Shown here: piece by piece, positions 6,745 to 16,400 of the stretch | Numbering within the stretch: position 1 is the stretch's first letter | How the letters are laid out: every line of letters starts with the position of its first letter | Origin: JAURFX01 sp038125265 | Lineage (GTDB): Bacteria > Pseudomonadota > Gammaproteobacteria > Steroidobacterales > Rariloculaceae | Length of the DNA: 37,074 nucleotides | Reading direction: 5' to 3' | NCBI GenBank assembly: GCA_038125265.1 | Contig: JAYPDM010000011.1 | Coordinates: 1-37,074, forward strand | Program-made: the position numbers and the translations under genes | The notes under the pieces: model-generated | The model's database searches: none | What the model saw: only the letters and a program-made list of their open reading frames with translations | Told to the model about the DNA's origin: nothing

Positions 6745-7785
6745 TTGACAAGCACTAAAGAAACCACACCCTCAGCAAGAGCCCAAAAACTCTTGAAGGT
6801 TTTAATTGAGCGCTACATCCATGAAGGAATCCCCGTTGCGTCGAAAGCGCTTGCACTAGACTCAGGGATGGACTTAAGTCCTGCAACGATCCGTAATATT
6901 CTCGCTGATTTAGAAGAGCAGGGCCTCATCTCGTCGATTCATACCTCATCAGGAAGGGTTCCCACTGACAAGGGTTACCGCTTCTTTGTCGACGCTCTGG
7001 TTAATTTTGATGCCTCCAGCAAGACCCTTGACTCGCTCACAGAAATTGAACATTCGACGCAATCAAAGCAAGGCCTTATTAAAAGTGCCAGCGACGCACT
7101 CTCAGGCATTACCAAGTTAGCTAGCTTAATTTCAATTCCCAAACAAAAGCAGTCGTATTTTACAAAAATTGAATTTTTGCGCCTGTCGACAGATAGAGTG
7201 CTCGCAGTATTGATACTTGATAATTACGAAGTACAGAACAGAGTGCTTTATGTTAATAAGGAATTCAGTACCGAGGAGTTGTCCTTGTGTGCGAGTTATT
7301 TAAATGAGCGCTTATCGGGAAGGCTACTCTCTGAGATAAGGAAAGACTTATTTGCTGATCTTACCTCCATGCGCACCTCAATCTCAGAGCTTATGATGAA
7401 AGCCTTACAAATTACTGAAGACAGTCACTCCAGCAAGGGCACAGAAATTTTAATCTCAGGTGAGACTAACCTTATGGATATTAAAGAATTGGCTGATGTT
7501 CAAAAATTAAAACAAATGTTTGATGCGTTTTCGCAAAAAAGAGACTTAATTCACCTCCTTGACAAAACCATCGCCAGCCCCGGTGTAAAAATTTATATTG
7601 GGAAAGAATCCGGCTATGAGATTTTCGATGAATGTTCTGTCGTGACTGCACCCTATAAAACGGCTGATGATTCAATCGGCGTACTCGGTGTCGTAGGCCC
7701 CACAAGGATGCCTTATGATAAGGTCGTACCCATTGTTGATCTTACTGCAAAATTTATATCCAGTGCCTTGAAATCTGATAATTGA
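6745..7785 (+). CDS. hrcA: Heat-inducible transcription repressor HrcA
   Basis: HrcA represses heat-shock operons by binding CIRCE inverted repeats and needs GroE to stay active. The product (about 346 residues) has the N-terminal winged helix: RAQKLLKVLIERYIHEG, VASKALA, then the recognition segment LSPATIRNILADLEEQGLI and SSGRVPTDKGYRFFVD. The C-terminal domain includes YKTADDSIGVLGVVGPTRMPYDKV. The frame has no ATG near the start. TTG at 6745 lies 9 bases after AGGAG, the better spacing; TTG at 6739 lies only 3 bases after it. It heads the hrcA-grpE-dnaK-dnaJ-dapB cluster. No CIRCE sequence was seen near this operon, so its target may be elsewhere (for example groESL). Confidence 0.95.
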   Translation: MTSTKETTPSARAQKLLKVLIERYIHEGIPVASKALALDSGMDLSPATIRNILADLEEQGLISSIHTSSGRVPTDKGYRFFVDALVNFDASSKTLDSLTEIEHSTQSKQGLIKSASDALSGITKLASLISIPKQKQSYFTKIEFLRLSTDRVLAVLILDNYEVQNRVLYVNKEFSTEELSLCASYLNERLSGRLLSEIRKDLFADLTSMRTSISELMMKALQITEDSHSSKGTEILISGETNLMDIKELADVQKLKQMFDAFSQKRDLIHLLDKTIASPGVKIYIGKESGYEIFDECSVVTAPYKTADDSIGVLGVVGPTRMPYDKVVPIVDLTAKFISSALKSDN

Positions 7786-7793
7786 CCCTATAT
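7767..7793 (+). promoter_or_regulatory. Sigma32-like heat-shock promoter before grpE
   Basis: CTTGAAA at 7767-7773 matches the sigma32 -35, and CCCTATAT at 7786-7793 matches CCCCATNT with one change; 12 bases separate them. It overlaps the end of hrcA. Transcription would start at about 7799-7801, almost at the grpE ATG (7802), so any transcript would have nearly no leader. Confidence 0.45.
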
Positions 7794-7801
7794 TAGTGAC
7801 T

Positions 7802-8332
7802 ATGAGTGAAGATAAAGATTTAGCTAAAGAAAGCGAGAAGCAAGAAGAGCCAGCCCTAGACCCTGTCGATGCGCCTGAGGAACAACAGGAGCCGACAGCC
7901 GAAGAGGTTATTGCTGAGCTGAACGATAAGATTTTAAGAGCTGCAGCAGAGCTTGAAAATTTACGTAAAAGACATCAAAAAGATTTAGAAAACGCACGTA
8001 AGTATGGCTCAGAGGGTATACTTGGTTCGCTGGTACCGGTTAGAGATAGCCTGGATCTTGCCATGCAAGCATCAGAAAAGGAAATGCCCGATTCTCTCAA
8101 GGAGGGATTGGAAGCAACACTAAAGCTATTTGATGGCTGCTTAGAAAATTTTGGAGTAGAGTCGATTAACCCAAAAGGAAGAATCTTTGATCCCAATCTT
8201 CATGAAGCCATGGTCATGCAAGTGGATGACTCAAAAGAAGAGGGAACCATCATTGAGGTCATTCAAAAGGGATTCAAACTGCATGATAGGGTGCTCCGAG
8301 CAGCAAGAGTGATTGTCTCAAAAAAATCCTAA
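7802..8332 (+). CDS. grpE: Nucleotide exchange factor GrpE
   Basis: GrpE releases ADP from DnaK to reset the chaperone cycle. The 176-residue product has an acidic, unstructured N-terminus of about 35 residues, a long coiled coil (EEVIAELNDKILRAAAELENLRKR and on) that forms the dimer, and the C-terminal beta-domain signature FGVESINPKGRIFDPNLHEAM, ending with LHDRVLRAARVIVSK. ATG at 7802 is chosen; a GTG two codons earlier (7796) is in frame. No clear Shine-Dalgarno sequence precedes it. It lies 16 bases after hrcA and 68 bases before dnaK. Confidence 0.96.
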   Translation: MSEDKDLAKESEKQEEPALDPVDAPEEQQEPTAEEVIAELNDKILRAAAELENLRKRHQKDLENARKYGSEGILGSLVPVRDSLDLAMQASEKEMPDSLKEGLEATLKLFDGCLENFGVESINPKGRIFDPNLHEAMVMQVDDSKEEGTIIEVIQKGFKLHDRVLRAARVIVSKKS

Positions 8333-8338
8333 TTTCTT

Positions 8339-8366
8339 CTTGAAATAGCCAAATTTAATCCCATAT
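8339..8366 (+). promoter_or_regulatory. Sigma32-like heat-shock promoter of dnaK
   Basis: CTTGAAA at 8339-8345 and TCCCATAT at 8359-8366 (one mismatch to CCCCATNT) are separated by 13 bases, the same spacing as E. coli dnaK P1. Transcription would start near 8373 and leave a leader of about 28 bases with GGAG at 8389-8392. It allows dnaK-dnaJ-dapB to be induced apart from hrcA-grpE. Confidence 0.62.
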
Positions 8367-8400
8367 TGAAAACATAAATAACTGAATTGGAGAAGATTCA

Positions 8401-10335
8401 ATGAGCAGAGTAATTGGAATTGATTTAGGAACCACAAACTCATGTGTAGCCATCATGGATGGCGATAAATCAAAGGTTATAGAGAACAGCGAGGGAGATC
8501 GAACGACTCCTTCTATCGTAGCTTTCACTAAAGATGGTTCTGAGGTTCTTGTAGGACAGACGGCAAAAAGACAAGCCGTGACAAATCCAGAAAATACTTT
8601 ATTTGCAACCAAACGTTTGATTGGAAGGAAATTTAAGGATGAGACAGTGCAAAAGGAGACCAAAACTGTACCATTTAAGATTGTCGAGGCTGATAACGGC
8701 GACGCATGGGTTGAAGCCAATGGAAAGAAAATGGCTCCCCCTGAGGTTGCTGCGAGAATATTGACTAAGATGAAACAAACCGCCGAGGAGTACCTCGGTG
8801 AGAAGGTGACCGAGGCTGTTATAACAGTACCCGCCTATTTTAATGACTCACAAAGGCAAGCCACTAAAGACGCAGGTAAGATTGCAGGCCTTGAGGTAAA
8901 AAGAATCATTAATGAGCCAACCGCTGCTGCGCTTGCCTACGGTATTGATAAAGGCAAGGGCGAGCGAAAAGTTGCGGTCTATGATCTAGGCGGCGGTACT
9001 TTTGACATATCGATTATTGAGATTGTCGATGTAGACGGTGAGAAGCAATTTGAAGTTCTTGCTACCAATGGGGATACCTTTTTGGGCGGTGAAGATTTTG
9101 ATAACAGAATCATTAATTTTTTAATTAAAGAATTTAAGAGTGAATCCGGTATAGATTTATCTGCTGATACGTTGGCCAAACAGCGCCTCAAGGATGCTGC
9201 TGAGAAGGCTAAAATTGAGCTCTCTTCAAAACAGCAAACAGAAATAAATCTTCCCTATGTGACTGCTGATGCAAGCGGCCCCAAGCACTTAAATATTAGT
9301 TTGACACGAGCTAAATTAGAGGCACTTGTTGAGGATTTAATTGTACGAACGATTGAGCCATGCAAGATTGCATTAAAAGATGCAGGCCTCACCACCAGTG
9401 ATATTCATGATGTCATTCTAGTGGGTGGCCAGACAAGAATGCCTAAGGTTCAGGAGGAAGTAAAATTATACTTTGGCAAAGATCCTAAGAAGGATGTTAA
9501 TCCAGACGAGGCAGTTGCTGTAGGTGCCGCAATTCAAGCGGGTGTTCTATCTGGAAACGTAAAGGATGTGCTTTTGCTTGATGTGACGCCATTGTCGCTT
9601 GGCATAGAGACGCTAGGTGGTGTGATGACAAAACTGATTGAAAAGAACACAACGATTCCTACCAAGAAGGAGCAGGTCTTTTCAACAGCCGAAGACAATC
9701 AGACAGCGGTTACGATTCATGTATTGCAAGGTGAACGCGAACGAGCTTCTGATAACAAGAGCTTAGGTCGTTTTGACTTGACAGAGCTACCTGCAGCACC
9801 AAGAGGCATGCCTCAAATTGAAGTCGCCTTTGATATTGATGCAAACGGAATACTTAACGTGACTGCTAAGGATAAGGCAACGGGCAAAGAGCAAAAAATT
9901 GTCATTAAAGCGTCATCAGGTTTGAGTGATGAGGAAATTGAAAAAATGATAGCTGATGCCGAGGCACATGCCGAAGAAGATAAAAAGTTTAAAGAGCTGG
10001 CTGATACAAAAAACCAAGGCGACGCGCTAGTTCACGCAACCGAAAAAACCTTATCCGATCTTGGAGAAAAGGTTGATCAGGAAGAACGAGCAAAAATTGA
10101 AACAGCGACCGCGGAACTCAAGGAAGCCCTCAAAGGGGATAATAAAGATACCATCGATACTAAGGTGAAAGCTTTATCTGAGGTTTCTGCGCCTCTTGCA
10201 CAAAAGCTGTATGAGGAAAAAGCCCAAGAAGCCGCAAACGAATCAAATGACAGCGATAAAAAAGAGGACAAGGATGTCGTTGATGGTGAGTTTGAAGAGG
10301 TGGATGATACTAAGTCAGCTGACAAGGATGCATAA
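8401..10335 (+). CDS. dnaK: Chaperone protein DnaK (Hsp70)
   Basis: DnaK is the ATP-driven Hsp70 that holds and refolds unfolded proteins with DnaJ and GrpE. The 644-residue product is full length. The nucleotide-binding domain starts VIGIDLGTTNSCVAIMDG and carries VPAYFNDSQRQATKDAG, INEPTAAALAYG, VYDLGGGTFDISI and ILVGGQTRMPKVQ. The interdomain linker is DVLLLDVTPLSLGIETLGG, and the substrate-binding domain includes ERERASDNKSLGRFDL. The C-terminus is a charged, acidic tail ending EEVDDTKSADKDA, the EEVD-like co-chaperone motif region. A GGAG ribosome binding site is 8 bases before ATG. dnaJ follows after 2 bases. Confidence 0.99.
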   Translation: MSRVIGIDLGTTNSCVAIMDGDKSKVIENSEGDRTTPSIVAFTKDGSEVLVGQTAKRQAVTNPENTLFATKRLIGRKFKDETVQKETKTVPFKIVEADNGDAWVEANGKKMAPPEVAARILTKMKQTAEEYLGEKVTEAVITVPAYFNDSQRQATKDAGKIAGLEVKRIINEPTAAALAYGIDKGKGERKVAVYDLGGGTFDISIIEIVDVDGEKQFEVLATNGDTFLGGEDFDNRIINFLIKEFKSESGIDLSADTLAKQRLKDAAEKAKIELSSKQQTEINLPYVTADASGPKHLNISLTRAKLEALVEDLIVRTIEPCKIALKDAGLTTSDIHDVILVGGQTRMPKVQEEVKLYFGKDPKKDVNPDEAVAVGAAIQAGVLSGNVKDVLLLDVTPLSLGIETLGGVMTKLIEKNTTIPTKKEQVFSTAEDNQTAVTIHVLQGERERASDNKSLGRFDLTELPAAPRGMPQIEVAFDIDANGILNVTAKDKATGKEQKIVIKASSGLSDEEIEKMIADAEAHAEEDKKFKELADTKNQGDALVHATEKTLSDLGEKVDQEERAKIETATAELKEALKGDNKDTIDTKVKALSEVSAPLAQKLYEEKAQEAANESNDSDKKEDKDVVDGEFEEVDDTKSADKDA

Positions 10336-10337
10336 GT

Positions 10338-11468
10338 TTGTCTAAGCGGGATTATTATGAGGTCCTAGGTTGTCAAAAAAATTCCTCTGAACAGGAGCTT
10401 AAAAGGGCATACAGGAAACTCGCAATGAAGCATCATCCGGATAGAAATCCTGATGATGATACTGCTTCAGATAAATTTAAAGAAATTCAAGAGGCCTATG
10501 ATGTCCTCTCTGATCCAAAGAAGAAACAACTTTATGATCAGTTTGGTCATGATGGGGTTAACGCCCAAGGAATGGGGGGCGGATTTTCTGGTGCCGATGC
10601 CTTCTCAGATATCTTTGGCGATGTGTTTGGAGATATCTTTGGGGGTGCAAGTAGGACAAGAAAGGCGAGAGTTTACCGAGGTTCGGACTTAAGGTATGAG
10701 CTAGAGCTAACCTTGGAACAAGCGGTATTTGGCTCCAGTATAGAGATTGAGGTACCCACACAGGTTGCTTGCAATAGATGTACAGGGACAGGCTCTGAGC
10801 CAGGAACCTCTCCGGTAGATTGCGGTACATGCCATGGCGAGGGTCAGGTTCGTGTTTCTCAGGGTTTCTTCTCTGTGCAACAGACTTGCCCTAAATGTAA
10901 AGGCGAGGGCAAGGTCATATCATCCCCCTGTGGTGAGTGTACAGGAGCAGGAAGAGTCAAAAAGAGAAAGAAACTAACTGTTAAGATTCCTGCAGGTGTC
11001 GATGAGGCAGATCGTATAAGACTATCAGGAGAGGGTGAAGCCGGTCGTAATGGTGGGCCATCAGGTGACTTGTTCGTCGATATTGTTCTCCAAGATCATC
11101 CAATTTTTACCAGAGAGTCTCAGGATTTGCATTGCAATATACCCATAAGTTTTGCCACTGCAGTACTTGGAGATCAAATACAAGTACCGACACTTGAGGG
11201 CCATCTATCTCTTAAAATTCCACCCGAAACCCAATCGGGAAAAATTTTTAGACTTCGAGGCAAAGGAGTGAAGTCGTTAAGGTCAAGTGCTGTAGGTGAC
11301 ATTTATTGCCATGTTCATGTTGAAACACCCGTTAATCTCACAGAAACTCAAAAAGAAATGCTGAAAAAATTTGATCAAAGCCTAGATGTTAAGGAGAATA
11401 CTCATAGCCCTCGTTCAACAAGTTGGTTAGATAGGGCTAAAGACTTTTTAGATAAGCTAGGAAAGTAA
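10338..11468 (+). CDS. dnaJ: Chaperone protein DnaJ (Hsp40)
   Basis: DnaJ delivers clients to DnaK and stimulates its ATPase. The 376-residue protein has a J domain with HPD at 33-35, a Gly/Phe-rich stretch around residues 75-105 with repeated D-I/V-F-G units, four zinc-finger repeats (CNRCTGTG, CGTCHGEG, CPKCKGEG, CGECTGAG) and the C-terminal substrate domain. The start codon is TTG at 10338, two bases after the dnaK stop; AAGGA about 9 bases upstream, inside dnaK, can serve as the ribosome binding site. Low initiation at TTG would keep DnaJ well below DnaK, which is usual in amount. Its TAA stop shares one base with the dapB ATG. Confidence 0.98.
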   Translation: MSKRDYYEVLGCQKNSSEQELKRAYRKLAMKHHPDRNPDDDTASDKFKEIQEAYDVLSDPKKKQLYDQFGHDGVNAQGMGGGFSGADAFSDIFGDVFGDIFGGASRTRKARVYRGSDLRYELELTLEQAVFGSSIEIEVPTQVACNRCTGTGSEPGTSPVDCGTCHGEGQVRVSQGFFSVQQTCPKCKGEGKVISSPCGECTGAGRVKKRKKLTVKIPAGVDEADRIRLSGEGEAGRNGGPSGDLFVDIVLQDHPIFTRESQDLHCNIPISFATAVLGDQIQVPTLEGHLSLKIPPETQSGKIFRLRGKGVKSLRSSAVGDIYCHVHVETPVNLTETQKEMLKKFDQSLDVKENTHSPRSTSWLDRAKDFLDKLGK

Positions 11469-12202
11469 TGATCAAGATAAGCTTGTTGGGATCCACAGGC
11501 AGGATGGGACAATCCATTCTTTCTCTTATAACTTCAGATAAAGAAGTCGTATGCACGGGTGCGTATTGTAGAAGTTCTAGCCCTTTGTTACACAAGACTG
11601 CCTATCAAGATAGCACCATCAACACAACATATTCTGATCAATTAGAAGAGGTGTTGCAAGACAGTGATGTGTGTATTGATTTCTCACTGCAAGATAGCCT
11701 AACTGATCACTTAGACTGTATTTTGAAAACAAATATACCCTATGTGATCGGAGTCACAGGGATGAATTCAGAGCAGCACGCACTGCTTCATAAGGCGTCT
11801 GAGCGTATCCCAGTATTCTATGATCAAAATATGAGCGTAGGTATGAATAAGTTTAAAAACCTTATCGAGCAAACCGCAAGAAACTTTTCTTCAGAAACAA
11901 GAGTCACGATTCATGATGTGCATCATGCAAGTAAGCTCGATGCCCCATCAGGAACGGCAATTGCCATCTCTGAGCTTCTATCTCATTATCAGAATAATAT
12001 TGAGATAACCTCTGAGAGAGTAGGTGATGTTATTGGCACACATACCGTTACTTTTCATGATGAAAAGGAGGATCTCATTTTCACACATAATGCAAAGAGC
12101 CGTGATGTTTTTGCGCTTGGAGCGATTGAGGCCGCCAAGTGGATTACTACAAAGGGAAGCGGTTTTTTTAAAATGAAGGATTTAATTTTAGATAAAGCTT
12201 GA
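11468..12202 (+). CDS. dapB: 4-hydroxy-tetrahydrodipicolinate reductase
   Basis: DapB reduces hydroxy-tetrahydrodipicolinate with NAD(P)H on the route to diaminopimelate and lysine. The 244-residue product is somewhat shorter than the usual 265-275. The N-terminal Rossmann motif is GSTGRMG at 8-14. The catalytic and substrate-binding signature is HH at 152-153, K156 and DAPSGTA at 158-164. The end, GAIEAAKWITTKGSGFFKMKDLI, is typical. It overlaps the dnaJ stop by one base (TAATG). dapB next to dnaJ and before carA is a known gammaproteobacterial order, so it rides on the heat-shock transcript. Confidence 0.96.
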   Translation: MIKISLLGSTGRMGQSILSLITSDKEVVCTGAYCRSSSPLLHKTAYQDSTINTTYSDQLEEVLQDSDVCIDFSLQDSLTDHLDCILKTNIPYVIGVTGMNSEQHALLHKASERIPVFYDQNMSVGMNKFKNLIEQTARNFSSETRVTIHDVHHASKLDAPSGTAIAISELLSHYQNNIEITSERVGDVIGTHTVTFHDEKEDLIFTHNAKSRDVFALGAIEAAKWITTKGSGFFKMKDLILDKA

Positions 12203-12267
12203 TCATCAAGTTACCTAACATATAAAATACACTCCTAAGACTCCATGATGTAGTTCTTGCTAAATTT

Positions 12268-12296
12268 TTGAATGTGTCGTCAGATTTAGCTCTATT
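12268..12296 (+). promoter_or_regulatory. Possible sigma70 promoter of carAB
   Basis: TTGAAT at 12268-12273 and TCTATT at 12291-12296 each match four of six consensus bases, with a 17-base spacing. They sit in the 124-base dapB-carA gap, one of the largest in the window, and a start near 12303 would leave a short leader with AAGGAG at 12311-12316. Weak evidence. Confidence 0.3.
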
Positions 12297-12326
12297 TTGA
12301 CACCTTGAATAAGGAGCTTAGATTCA

Positions 12327-13460
12327 GTGATACCAGCCGTCTTAGCCTTAGAAGATGGAACGATTTTTAAAGGTATCTCTATTGGTTTTGAAGGCTCTAC
12401 CACAGGCGAGGTGGTGTTTAATACTTCTCCCACGGGCTACCAAGAAATAATTACTGACCCCTCTTACTGCAAACAGATTGTCACATTAACCTATCCTCAC
12501 ATTGGCAATGTGGGCGTTAACCCAGACGATGATGAATCATCAGACCCTCATGTGTCAGGGCTAATCATCAAAGAATTAAGCCCCATCGCTTCAAACTATA
12601 GAGCTGTTGAGTCATTAGACGTATTTTTAAAGAGAAAAAAAATTGTTGGTATCGCAGGCATTGATACGAGAAAGTTAACACGCATCATAAGAGAGAAGGG
12701 CGCTCAAAGAGGCTCTATCATTACAAATACATCAGATGCGAATGAGGCATTAGAGCTAACTAAGGACATTCCACCGCTTAAAGGGTTGGACTTGGCTCAG
12801 GTTGTTTCTACGAAAGAGAGTTATGCTTGGGAAAACGCTGAAATTGTTGAATTTACAGAATTAACTGATTCAAAACCAGGCGATGGCAAACATGTGGTTG
12901 TTATGGACTACGGAGTGAAGCGTAACATACTAAATATACTCGTATCGCTTGGGCTTAAGATTACTGTCGTGAATGCAAAAACGGACTATGAGGATGTCAT
13001 GCGCTTGAGGCCTGACGGTATCTTCTTATCAAATGGACCTGGCGACCCAGAGCCTTGCGACTATGCCATCAAATTAATACGATCAGCACTAGATCATAAT
13101 GTACCCATCTTTGGTATATGCCTTGGGCATCAATTATTAGGCATCAGTGCTGGAGCTAAAACTGAAAAAATGAAATTTGGACATCATGGGGCAAATCATC
13201 CGGTCATTGATTTGAAAAGCAAACAAGTCTTTATCACGAGCCAAAATCATGGCTTTGCAATCAGCGAAGATTCTGACTTTAGTAATATAGAGGTCACACA
13301 TCGATCACTCTTTGATAATTCCATTCAGGGAATCAAGGTCAAAGATAAGCCTGCCTATTCATTTCAAGGGCATCCAGAGGCAAGCCCTGGACCCCATGAC
13401 ATTAAAAACATATTTATTAAATTTATAAAAGATATAAAAAACAATAGCTTAAGTAGTTAA
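12327..13460 (+). CDS. carA: Carbamoyl-phosphate synthase small subunit (glutaminase)
   Basis: CarA hydrolyses glutamine and channels ammonia to CarB for carbamoyl phosphate, the precursor of pyrimidines and arginine. The product is 377 residues. The N-terminal CPSase small-chain domain contains FNTSPTGYQEIITDPSY and GIAGIDTRKLTR. The C-terminal class I glutamine amidotransferase domain has the nucleophile C265 in FGICLGHQLLG, with H349 and E351 in GHPEASPGP completing the triad. The start is GTG at 12327, with AAGGAG 10 bases upstream. carB begins 9 bases after its stop. Confidence 0.98.
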   Translation: MIPAVLALEDGTIFKGISIGFEGSTTGEVVFNTSPTGYQEIITDPSYCKQIVTLTYPHIGNVGVNPDDDESSDPHVSGLIIKELSPIASNYRAVESLDVFLKRKKIVGIAGIDTRKLTRIIREKGAQRGSIITNTSDANEALELTKDIPPLKGLDLAQVVSTKESYAWENAEIVEFTELTDSKPGDGKHVVVMDYGVKRNILNILVSLGLKITVVNAKTDYEDVMRLRPDGIFLSNGPGDPEPCDYAIKLIRSALDHNVPIFGICLGHQLLGISAGAKTEKMKFGHHGANHPVIDLKSKQVFITSQNHGFAISEDSDFSNIEVTHRSLFDNSIQGIKVKDKPAYSFQGHPEASPGPHDIKNIFIKFIKDIKNNSLSS

Positions 13461-13469
13461 ATTAAAGTT

Positions 13470-16400
13470 ATGCCTAAAAGAACAGACATCAATAAAATAC
13501 TTATTCTTGGGGCGGGTCCTATAGTCATTGGCCAGGCTTGCGAGTTTGATTATTCTGGTGTTCAGGCATGTAAGGCGCTCAAACAAGAGGGTTTCTCTGT
13601 GGTTTTGGTGAATTCAAACCCAGCGACTATTATGACCGACCCTCAAACGGCTGATGCAATTTACATTGAGCCTATTACCTGGGAGGTAATTGCTAAGATC
13701 ATTGAGGTAGAGAGACCTGACGCTTTACTACCAACGATGGGCGGACAGACTGCTCTTAACTGTGCATTAGATCTAGCAAGTCAAGGTGTGCTTGATAAAT
13801 ATTCTGTCGAAATGATCGGTGCGACCAAAGATGCTATTGATATGGCTGAGGATCGAGAGCTTTTCCGAAATGCAATGACAGAAATAGGCCTTGCGGTACC
13901 AAAATCTTCTATCGCAAAAACTCTAGAGCAGGCAAAAAATCTTCAAAAAGACTTTGGATATCCTGTCATTATCAGACCCTCATTCACGTTGGGTGGAACT
14001 GGAGGTGGGATTGCCTATAACTCAGATGAGTTTGAGACCATTGTCAAGAGAGGTCTTTATGAATCACCTACCGATGAAGTACTGATCGAAGAATCAATTA
14101 TTGGTTGGAAAGAATTCGAGATGGAAGTTGTTCGAGACAAAAAGGATAACTGCATTATTATTTGCTCTATTGAGAATCTTGACCCAATGGGTGTTCATAC
14201 AGGAGATTCAATCACAGTGGCTCCAGCGCAGACTCTAACTGATAAAGAGTATCAACGTATGAGGAATGCATCGATTGCCGTTTTAAGAAAAATCGGTGTT
14301 GAAACCGGAGGCTCTAACGTTCAGTTTGCAGTTAATCCAAAAGATGGAAAATTGATTGTAATTGAGATGAATCCAAGGGTTTCTAGATCATCAGCGCTAG
14401 CGTCTAAAGCGACAGGATTTCCAATAGCTAAGGTAGCTGCAAAGCTTGCGGTTGGGTTCACCTTAGATGAATTAAAAAATGAGATCACGGGTGGACTAAC
14501 GCCAAGCTCTTTTGAGCCAACGATTGACTATGTGGTTACCAAGATACCTCGTTTTGCATTTGAAAAGTTTAAAGGCGCAGATCCACATCTTACAACGCAG
14601 ATGAAATCTGTCGGTGAGGTGATGGCGATTGGTAGAAACTTTCAGGAGTCGTTACAAAAAGCCCTTCGTGGACTTGAGATTGGTATCGATGGCTTTAATT
14701 CAGTAATCAGTAAAGATGATCCTGATTTTGATGAAGTCATTACCCATGAACTCTCTCACCCAAAAGCGAATCGCATTCTTTATGTTGCAGATGCATATCG
14801 TGCAGGCTATAGCAGCGAGGAAATTTTTAATATGACAGGTATTGATCCCTGGTTTTTGAAATATATTGAAGAGATCATAACTATTGAAAAGAGTATTTCT
14901 GCTCTTGATATTAAGTCGATTGATACTGCCATGTTATTTGCTTTTAAATCAAAAGGCTTTAGCGATAAGACGTTAGCGAGGCTATTGGGGACAACGGAGA
15001 GAGAGTTTTCAAATCATAGAAAAGCATTAGGAGTCAGGCCCGTATTTAAAAGAGTAGACACCTGCTCAGCAGAGTTTGCTACCAATACAGCTTATATGTA
15101 TTCCACCTATGACCAAGAATGCGAATCTGAACCCACAAATAACAAAAAAATTGCAATTCTAGGTGGTGGTCCGAATCGGATTGGTCAAGGTATTGAATTT
15201 GATTATTGTTGCGTGCACGCCTCTTATGCCCTAAGGGAGGCGGGCTATGAGTCGATAATGATTAACTGCAATCCCGAGACCGTTTCAACTGATTTTGATA
15301 CTTCAGATAGGTTGTATTTTGAGCCTTTAACGGTTGAAGATGTTATAGAAATTCTTGAAATTGAAAAACCAGAGGGAGTCATTGTGCAATACGGTGGCCA
15401 GACGCCTCTAAAATTAGCCCGGGCTCTCGAAGAAAATGGTATTCATATCATTGGTACTTCACCGGATTCAATTGATCTAGCAGAGGACAGAGATAGATTT
15501 CAAAAGCTGGTTGATAAGCTCAAACTATTACAACCCCCAAATGCTACTGTGTTAACCATTGATGACGCTATCCAATCAGCAAAATCTATTGGTTATCCCC
15601 TGGTAGTAAGACCATCTTATGTGCTGGGTGGTCGAGCCATGGAGATTGTGTTTGAAGAGGAAGAGCTTGAAGAGTATATGGAGAGGGCGATTCCCGAATC
15701 AAACGATGCCCCGATTCTTTTAGATCGCTATTTAGATGATGCCATAGAGGTTGATGTAGATGCCGTTTGTGACGGAACTGATGTTTTAGTATGCGGTGTT
15801 ATGGAGCATATCGAACAGGCGGGTGTGCATTCAGGTGATTCAACATGCTCTCTTCCAAGCATTTCGTTATCAAAAAAAGTGTTACAGCTTATCAATGAGC
15901 AAACTACAAGCTTGGCACTAGCCCTTAAAGTTAAGGGGCTGATGAATATTCAATACGCAGTCAAAGAAGAACAACTGTACCTTCTTGAGGTTAATCCACG
16001 GGCCTCAAGAACTGTTCCTTTCGTTTCAAAAGCTATTGGTGTTCCGTTAGCAAAACTTGGAACAAATTTGATGATAGGGTCATCAATTAAAGAAGAAAAT
16101 GTCTCAATACCTAAGCAATTAGATCACATTGCCGTCAAGGAGGCAGTCTTCCCATTCACTAAATTTCCAGACTCTGATCCAATCTTAGGTCCAGAAATGA
16201 GATCAACAGGTGAGGTGATGGGGGTAGCTAAGGAATTTGGTGAAGCCTATGCAAAAGCGCAATTGGCGTCTGGAGTGATTTTACCAAGATCAGGAACCGC
16301 TTTTTTAAGCGTTCGCGACAAGGATAAGAGTAAGGCCGTAAAGCTTGCTCAAAAGCTTCGAGAAAAGAATTTTAAACTTATAGCTACCAAAGGAACTGCT

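Noticed and set aside
10558..10830. Minus-strand open frame of 90 residues in dnaJ
   Set aside because: It is antisense to the Gly/Phe and zinc-finger regions of dnaJ and has low-complexity composition produced by that coding bias.
12197..12214. Inverted repeat CTTGAT-C-ATCAAG at the end of dapB as a terminator
   Set aside because: The stem is at most four to six pairs and no run of T follows, so it is not a convincing intrinsic terminator.
12264..12282. Arginine-repressor-like half site (TTTTTGAAT) before carA
   Set aside because: Only one half of the ARG-box palindrome is present; the second half is not recognisable.
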